From CAZFLN01 sp964519905 (lineage in GTDB: Bacteria > Patescibacteriota > Microgenomatia > UBA1400 > UBA1396), in assembly GCA_964519905.1 (NCBI GenBank), contig CAZFLN010000006.1, positions 7,068-71,067 of the forward strand: DNA of 64,000 bases. The letters run 5' to 3'. Positions 60,055-64,000 of the stretch are shown piece after piece. The notes under the pieces were generated by a model. That model saw only the letters and a list, made by a program, of their open reading frames with translations, had not been told where the DNA came from and made no database searches. The position numbers were made by a program, and so were the translations under genes. Each line of letters begins with the position of its first letter. Positions within the stretch are counted from its first letter, which is position 1.

Positions 60055-61866
60055 ATGAGAGATAAAAAACCCACAGCACTAATAATGACGCGAGCATCAT
60101 CTGGAAAACAGGTGATTGAAGGAGATACTATTGATGCTCAGATTGAAGATGCTAAATACTTTATAAGCCAAAATAATTGGGATTGGCATGCAAAAATATT
60201 TGAACTTGTTGAATCTGCCACTATCCCGGATAGGGAGCAATTTCAAGAGGTTTTAGACTTTTGTGAATCTCATAAAAATGAGATAGATTTTGTTGTTTTC
60301 AAAGATATTTCAAGACTAACAAGAAAAGGAACTACTGATTATTTCATACTCAAAAAAGGCCTAGCTGAGTTTGGTATAGAAATTAGAGATACAACTGGTG
60401 TGATTCGACCAGTTATAAACCCTTTCGAAAAATACAACCTCCAATATGACTGGGCTATGTATTCCCCCTCAGAGCGGGAAGAAGCAAATGAAGCAGAATC
60501 AGCAAGAGCTTATATGAGACAAAGTATTGGTCGAATGATTCTTGCTGAGGTGAGATATGCTAAAAAAGGTTATTGGGTTAGAAGTCCTGTTTATGGATTC
60601 AAAAACGAAAAAATAACTACCTCTGACGGAATCAGGAACATAATGGTGGAAGAACCTGATGAGGCATTTTTTGTACGATTGATTTTTCAACTAAGGGCAG
60701 AGGGACAGTTGAATGATGTGGAAATATCAGAAAAACTCAACGGTATTGGTTTTAGAACTAGAAAAATTATAAGGAGAGATAAAAGAACCAAAGCAATTAT
60801 TGGGTATGGAGGAGAAAATAAAATGACTCCTAAACTTCTTCAAAGGATGATACGAAGAACAATCTATGCTGAGGTGATTTGTGAAAAGTGGACCAAGCAC
60901 AAACCAATTTTAGCTGCTTTCGATGGCTTGATTGATATTGATACATTCAACAAAGCCAATCGTGGAGCTATTGAACTTGAAATGCTAAGCAAGAACGAAG
61001 TTGTAATTTATTACGGTAATGAAAAAAAGAATCACCCAGAACGAAGAAAACGAACAAAAAATAATCCAGCATTTCCTTATAAAAATTCGGTCAGGTGTCC
61101 TGCTTGCGATAGCCGAAGAATTTCTAAAACGTTCAGTGCAAGTAACTCAAAGGGTAAAAATGGTTGGTTTGGGTACTACCACTGTTCAGGTAAAGGCAAA
61201 GAGCATAAACACCAGTATTTCGGAGTACCAAAAGACGACTTTCACAAAACCGTTTATGCATTTCTCGAAGACGTGGCATTTGATGATGCTTTTATTGAGC
61301 TGTTTGAAGAAGTTTTTATGGCAGTGTGGAGACGGAGGAATAAAGAGGCAATTCAGGAAAGCCAGAAAGCTAACGAATATGTAGCCCAACTACTCGAAAA
61401 ACAAGTTGGTATCGCCAATGCATTTCCCAGTGCCAGAGGTAAATTGCAACAAACTCTTCAAGACCAATATGATTCCATAGAACGAGAAATAAAAGAAGCT
61501 AGACATAACCGCAAGAAAGCTGAGCATACCGAAGCTCAAATCAAAGAGTACTTAGCGCACGCTATCTATTTTATGGAACACCCTAAAGAATTACTGATAG
61601 ATGAGTCTAATATAAACAGACAGCAGCAATTATTTAGCTTATTATTTGATGAGCTACCAACCTATGAAAATCTAGCTAATCGAACACCCAAATTATCTGT
61701 ATTGTTCAAGCTAAAATCACAACAAAATCTTTCAAAAGACCACTTGGTGCGCCCAGCAGGAGTCGAACCTGCGACCTGCTCCTTAGAAGGGAGATGCTCT
61801 ATCCAGCTGAGCTATGGGCGCGCAAACACATATGATTATGCGTGTGAGCGTATTGTACAAAGGTGA
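60055..61866 (+). CDS. large serine recombinase of element E2
   Basis: A 603-residue recombinase. The resolvase domain has TRASSGKQ with the catalytic serine near residue 15, and FKDISRLTRKG. A recombinase domain, zinc ribbon (CPACDSRR ... YHCSGKGKEHKH) and long coiled coil (ERIKEARHNRKKAEHTEAQIKEYL-type) follow. From about residue 564 the frame reads right through the tRNA-Arg gene on the opposite strand (LVRPAGVEPATCSLEG), so the last ~40 residues are host tRNA and flank. The natural tail is probably the ORF at 51855-51971. Confidence 0.9.
   Translation: MRDKKPTALIMTRASSGKQVIEGDTIDAQIEDAKYFISQNNWDWHAKIFELVESATIPDREQFQEVLDFCESHKNEIDFVVFKDISRLTRKGTTDYFILKKGLAEFGIEIRDTTGVIRPVINPFEKYNLQYDWAMYSPSEREEANEAESARAYMRQSIGRMILAEVRYAKKGYWVRSPVYGFKNEKITTSDGIRNIMVEEPDEAFFVRLIFQLRAEGQLNDVEISEKLNGIGFRTRKIIRRDKRTKAIIGYGGENKMTPKLLQRMIRRTIYAEVICEKWTKHKPILAAFDGLIDIDTFNKANRGAIELEMLSKNEVVIYYGNEKKNHPERRKRTKNNPAFPYKNSVRCPACDSRRISKTFSASNSKGKNGWFGYYHCSGKGKEHKHQYFGVPKDDFHKTVYAFLEDVAFDDAFIELFEEVFMAVWRRRNKEAIQESQKANEYVAQLLEKQVGIANAFPSARGKLQQTLQDQYDSIEREIKEARHNRKKAEHTEAQIKEYLAHAIYFMEHPKELLIDESNINRQQQLFSLLFDELPTYENLANRTPKLSVLFKLKSQQNLSKDHLVRPAGVEPATCSLEGRCSIQLSYGRANTYDYACERIVQR
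61745..61821 (-). tRNA. tRNA-Arg(TCT), E2 attachment site
   Basis: 77 bases with encoded CCA. Acceptor GCGCCCA/TGGGCGC, D stem GCTC/GAGC, anticodon stem TCTCC/GGAGC (outer pair mismatched) with loop CTTCTAA, anticodon TCT, and T arm GCAGG-TTCGACT-CCTGC. Its whole length is inside the 3' part of the recombinase reading frame on the other strand. Confidence 0.92.
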
Positions 61867-62113
61867 AAGGGATTTCTCCAGAGAGAAAATCAAAAAAAGG
61901 GAAAAGTACCCCCAAATACCAGAATAGGTTCGTACATCCGGTGAGGGAAGACCAACCTATCTAGTTATGTATTATACATATCTATATAGGACGTGTCAAC
62001 ACCCAAGATTCGGTTTTGATATGGTTTATGAAATAAGCCTATAAAAATATTGCGCGAAGATCTTTCTGGTTGGCGGCTCTGGAAGTCTGGGGTATAATCG
62101 TCTCTCACGCCGA

Positions 62114-62184
62114 TCCGAGGTGGTGAAATGGCATCACACCTGGCTCTGAACCAGGCATTTGGGGTTCGAATCCCTGCCTCGGAA
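62114..62184 (+). tRNA. tRNA-Gln(CTG)
   Basis: Acceptor TCCGAGG/CCTCGGA, anticodon stem CCTGG/CCAGG with loop CTCTGAA, anticodon CTG, and T loop TTCGAAT. No encoded CCA. The T stem contains two wobble pairs. Confidence 0.9.
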
Positions 62185-62228
62185 CACATATCTTTGAAGG
62201 TTTGACCTTTAGTCCTATAATTTGTTTC

Positions 62229-62270
62229 ATGCTTTCCCCTTGTCAGGCGCCCCTGGTCTTGCTATGGTGA
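62229..62270 (+). CDS. possible 13-aa leaderless upstream ORF
   Basis: TATAAT (62216-62221) ends seven bases before this ATG, the geometry of leaderless genes here. The ORF MLSPCQAPLVLLW ends at TGA 62268-62270. An in-frame ATG of the following gene (62264) overlaps this stop. It could be a leader peptide controlling the gene below, or chance. Confidence 0.3.
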   Translation: MLSPCQAPLVLLW

Positions 62271-62299
62271 AATCTCGAAAACAGATGAAGGATATACCT

Positions 62300-62833
62300 A
62301 TGGACGATCAAAAACTTGAATCTCAAACTCCTGCTTTGCCAGCCAGTGACGATGTCGCGCTCCCCGCTCCTGCCGAGGATTATGCCGTTTTGGTGGGTCC
62401 ACAGGGGGCTGATCCAGACCAAGTAGCTCAAGCAGAGGAATTTGGTGAGACGTTGTTGGCAACACAAAATTTGATTCAGCGGTATTCTCAACAGTTTGAT
62501 CAGGTGAAGAAGCAGATGAGTGAACTGCGAGAATCTCTCAATAATTTATTTGAAAACGACGAAGAGTTACAGGAAAAGGAAGCGCAAGCCAAGACCTTGA
62601 CGACCGATCTTAAGCAGCAGAAGCAAAAAGTGAAGGAATCTCCAGAGGCAGTTCAGCTTCAGCTCAAGATTAAAGAGATGGGTGAAGAAAAGAAAGAGAT
62701 CGAAGAAGCACTGAACAATCACTTGCTGCGATACTATCAGATTACTGGTTCACAGGTGATTGAACAGCCAGATGGCACTGAAAGAGAATTCTCAGTAAAT
62801 GCCCGTCTGAAGGGAAAAAAGCGCGACGAATAA
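62300..62833 (+). CDS. coiled-coil protein, 177 aa
   Basis: Unknown, acidic N-terminus, then a long coiled coil (about 60-140: QKEAQAKTLTTDLKQQKQKV-type heptads, EMGEEKKEIEEALNNHLLRYY) and a C-terminal beta-like end. ATG 62300 is chosen for AAGGA seven bases upstream; ATG 62264 is an alternative that would be coupled to the upstream ORF. Confidence 0.65.
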   Translation: MDDQKLESQTPALPASDDVALPAPAEDYAVLVGPQGADPDQVAQAEEFGETLLATQNLIQRYSQQFDQVKKQMSELRESLNNLFENDEELQEKEAQAKTLTTDLKQQKQKVKESPEAVQLQLKIKEMGEEKKEIEEALNNHLLRYYQITGSQVIEQPDGTEREFSVNARLKGKKRDE

Positions 62834-62879
62834 TTGCCCTTTGTTCGAGTTTTGTTCGTTTTTTTGCTATAATTGAGAT

Positions 62880-63893
62880 ATGCAGAAGTTATTACGCAAA
62901 TGCGTAGTTCTAGCGATGATGTTATTCTCCTTGAGCCTTATTTTCTCTCGGAGTGTTTCTGCGGCTGGATACGGGGTGCATGTTTTGCATCCAGGCGAAG
63001 TACAGCAGGTTGCAGAGGCGTTTCAAGAGTATCGAACCGATGATCCTATCTACGTGACTCTCCCCTTCACGTTGCAAGATATGACTCGCTTGCCTGAGTG
63101 GCAAGAAGCATTTCGGGTGGCAAAAGAAAAAAACATTGTTCCTCTGGTTCGAGTGACTACGCGATTTGACGTTGAGAAAAACGCTTGGATTGTTCCCACC
63201 CGTCAAGAAATGATTCAGATGGTGGTGTCCATGAATGTTTTGGATTGGCCTCAAGAGCAACGCCACGTTATTTTGTTTAATGAACCCAATCATGCGGCTG
63301 AATGGGGTGGTCAAGTGAATCCTGAGCAGTTCGCTGATGTTTCTGTTTTCTTGGCAAAATGGTTTGCTACCGAGCCGTATGAATATGTTTTACTCCCTGC
63401 TGCAGCCGATCTTGCAGCGCCCAATGGCCTGATTACGATGGAGGCGTTTACGTTCTGGGAGAGAGCTCTGGCGGCTCAACCACAGTTTTTAGAGCATTTT
63501 GATGCCTGGAATTCACACAGTTATCCCAATCCGGCATTCACTGCCCCACCAAGCGCTCGTGGAAAAAATTCTTTACGTGGGTTTGAGCATGAGTTAGCGC
63601 TTCTGGCCAAGTACTCTGACCGTGATTGGCCTGTATTCATTACGGAAACTGGCTGGAGAGAGACTCGCCAGAATCGCAGTGTTCTTGGGCGATATTATCA
63701 GACAGCACATCGAGATATCTGGAGTCATACTCAGGTAGTTGCGGTGACGCCATTTCTTTGGCAAGGTGCTCCTGGTCCGTTTGCAGAATTTAGTATGCGA
63801 ACTGCCGAGTCAGCCCCAACGGCTCAGTGGCACGCCTTTGCCAAGGTGTTGAGTGAGCAGGCGCGTGTGTTACTTTCTCAACGCCAAGACTAA
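62880..63893 (+). CDS. secreted TIM-barrel glycosidase-like protein
   Basis: A 337-residue protein with signal peptide (VVLAMMLFSLSLIFSRSVSAAG). The first catalytic acid is likely in ILFNEPNHAAEW (clan GH-A pattern N-E-P) and the second in VFITETGWRET. The barrel is otherwise unassigned to a GH family. It likely cleaves glycans at the cell surface or of a host. TATAAT (62868-62873) is six bases before the ATG, a clear leaderless start. Confidence 0.8.
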   Translation: MQKLLRKCVVLAMMLFSLSLIFSRSVSAAGYGVHVLHPGEVQQVAEAFQEYRTDDPIYVTLPFTLQDMTRLPEWQEAFRVAKEKNIVPLVRVTTRFDVEKNAWIVPTRQEMIQMVVSMNVLDWPQEQRHVILFNEPNHAAEWGGQVNPEQFADVSVFLAKWFATEPYEYVLLPAAADLAAPNGLITMEAFTFWERALAAQPQFLEHFDAWNSHSYPNPAFTAPPSARGKNSLRGFEHELALLAKYSDRDWPVFITETGWRETRQNRSVLGRYYQTAHRDIWSHTQVVAVTPFLWQGAPGPFAEFSMRTAESAPTAQWHAFAKVLSEQARVLLSQRQD

Positions 63894-63949
63894 CAATCTC
63901 GGTGTACAATATATCTGTTGTCTAGGCGATACTCGCCGCACGACATCCC

Positions 63950-64000
63950 GCACCAGTAGCTCAGCTGGATAGAGCATCTGTCTTCGGAACAGAGGGTCGG
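63950..64000 (+). tRNA. tRNA-Arg(TCG), 3' truncated by window edge
   Basis: Starts GCACCAG, then TAGCTCAGCTGGATAGAGC D arm, anticodon stem TCTGT/ACAGA with loop CTTCGGA, anticodon TCG. TACAAT lies at 63905-63910. The T arm and acceptor 3' strand are beyond the window. Confidence 0.85.

Overview
The window looks like a chromosome segment of a Candidate Phyla Radiation (Patescibacteria) bacterium that uses the standard genetic code. Pointers are a short AlaRS without its C-terminal domain, an rpsF-ssb-rpsR cluster, many small single-pass membrane or coiled-coil proteins of unknown function, a sortase/MltG/RuvX/YchF gene run, and large serine recombinases whose 3' ends run into tRNA genes. No rRNA, transposase or CRISPR array was seen. 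The lineage within the CPR cannot be fixed from this sequence alone.

Layout. 1-3383: ordinary genes (alpha/beta hydrolase, SDR oxidoreductase, HisC-like aminotransferase behind an attenuator-like leader, two hypotheticals). 3390-10882: a defence module (OLD-type ATPase/TOPRIM nuclease plus type III restriction-modification mod-res), preceded by a left-end sequence closely related to that of the next element. 10864-21017: a 10.1-kb integrative element ('E1') bounded by a perfect 19-bp repeat of the 3' end of tRNA-Glu(CTC). It carries a 1260-aa putative defence protein, HTH regulators, membrane proteins, a HEXXH metallopeptidase-like protein with a divergent partner, a 52-aa ORF and a large serine recombinase. 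21001-51750: core genome, including surface proteins, RmlA-like nucleotidyltransferase, TrmD, RNase P RNA, UppP, ComM, CtpA, S6-SSB-S18, YchF, MltG, RuvX, sortase, AlaRS, CcdA/DsbA-like pair, ArgRS, ureohydrolase, Pol IV, DUF2207, DHH phosphoesterase, VanZ and a lipoprotein. About 51855-61750: a second element ('E2') in tRNA-Arg(TCT). It carries a 969-aa NACHT/HEAT-like protein with a membrane partner, a DUF6788-like protein, a RarA C-terminal-domain protein, a tyrosine recombinase, membrane proteins, a small ORF and another large serine recombinase. 62114-64000: tRNA-Gln, a coiled-coil protein, a secreted TIM-barrel glycosidase-like protein and a partial tRNA-Arg(TCG).

The main observation is how E1 and E2 are built. 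In both, the recombinase gene runs into the tRNA that serves as attachment site, so its last codons are host tRNA sequence. The opposite end of each element carries an in-frame reading frame that would become the recombinase C-terminus if the element were circular. Integration therefore appears to swap the recombinase's C-terminal tail. In both elements a small ORF directly upstream encodes a related 52-61-aa protein, a candidate directionality factor or accessory protein.

A second window-wide pattern is that about a dozen genes have a TATAAT-like hexamer ending 6-8 bases before the start codon and no Shine-Dalgarno sequence, which predicts leaderless mRNAs. The RNase P RNA gene calibrates this: its P1 helix begins 7 bases after its own TATAAT.
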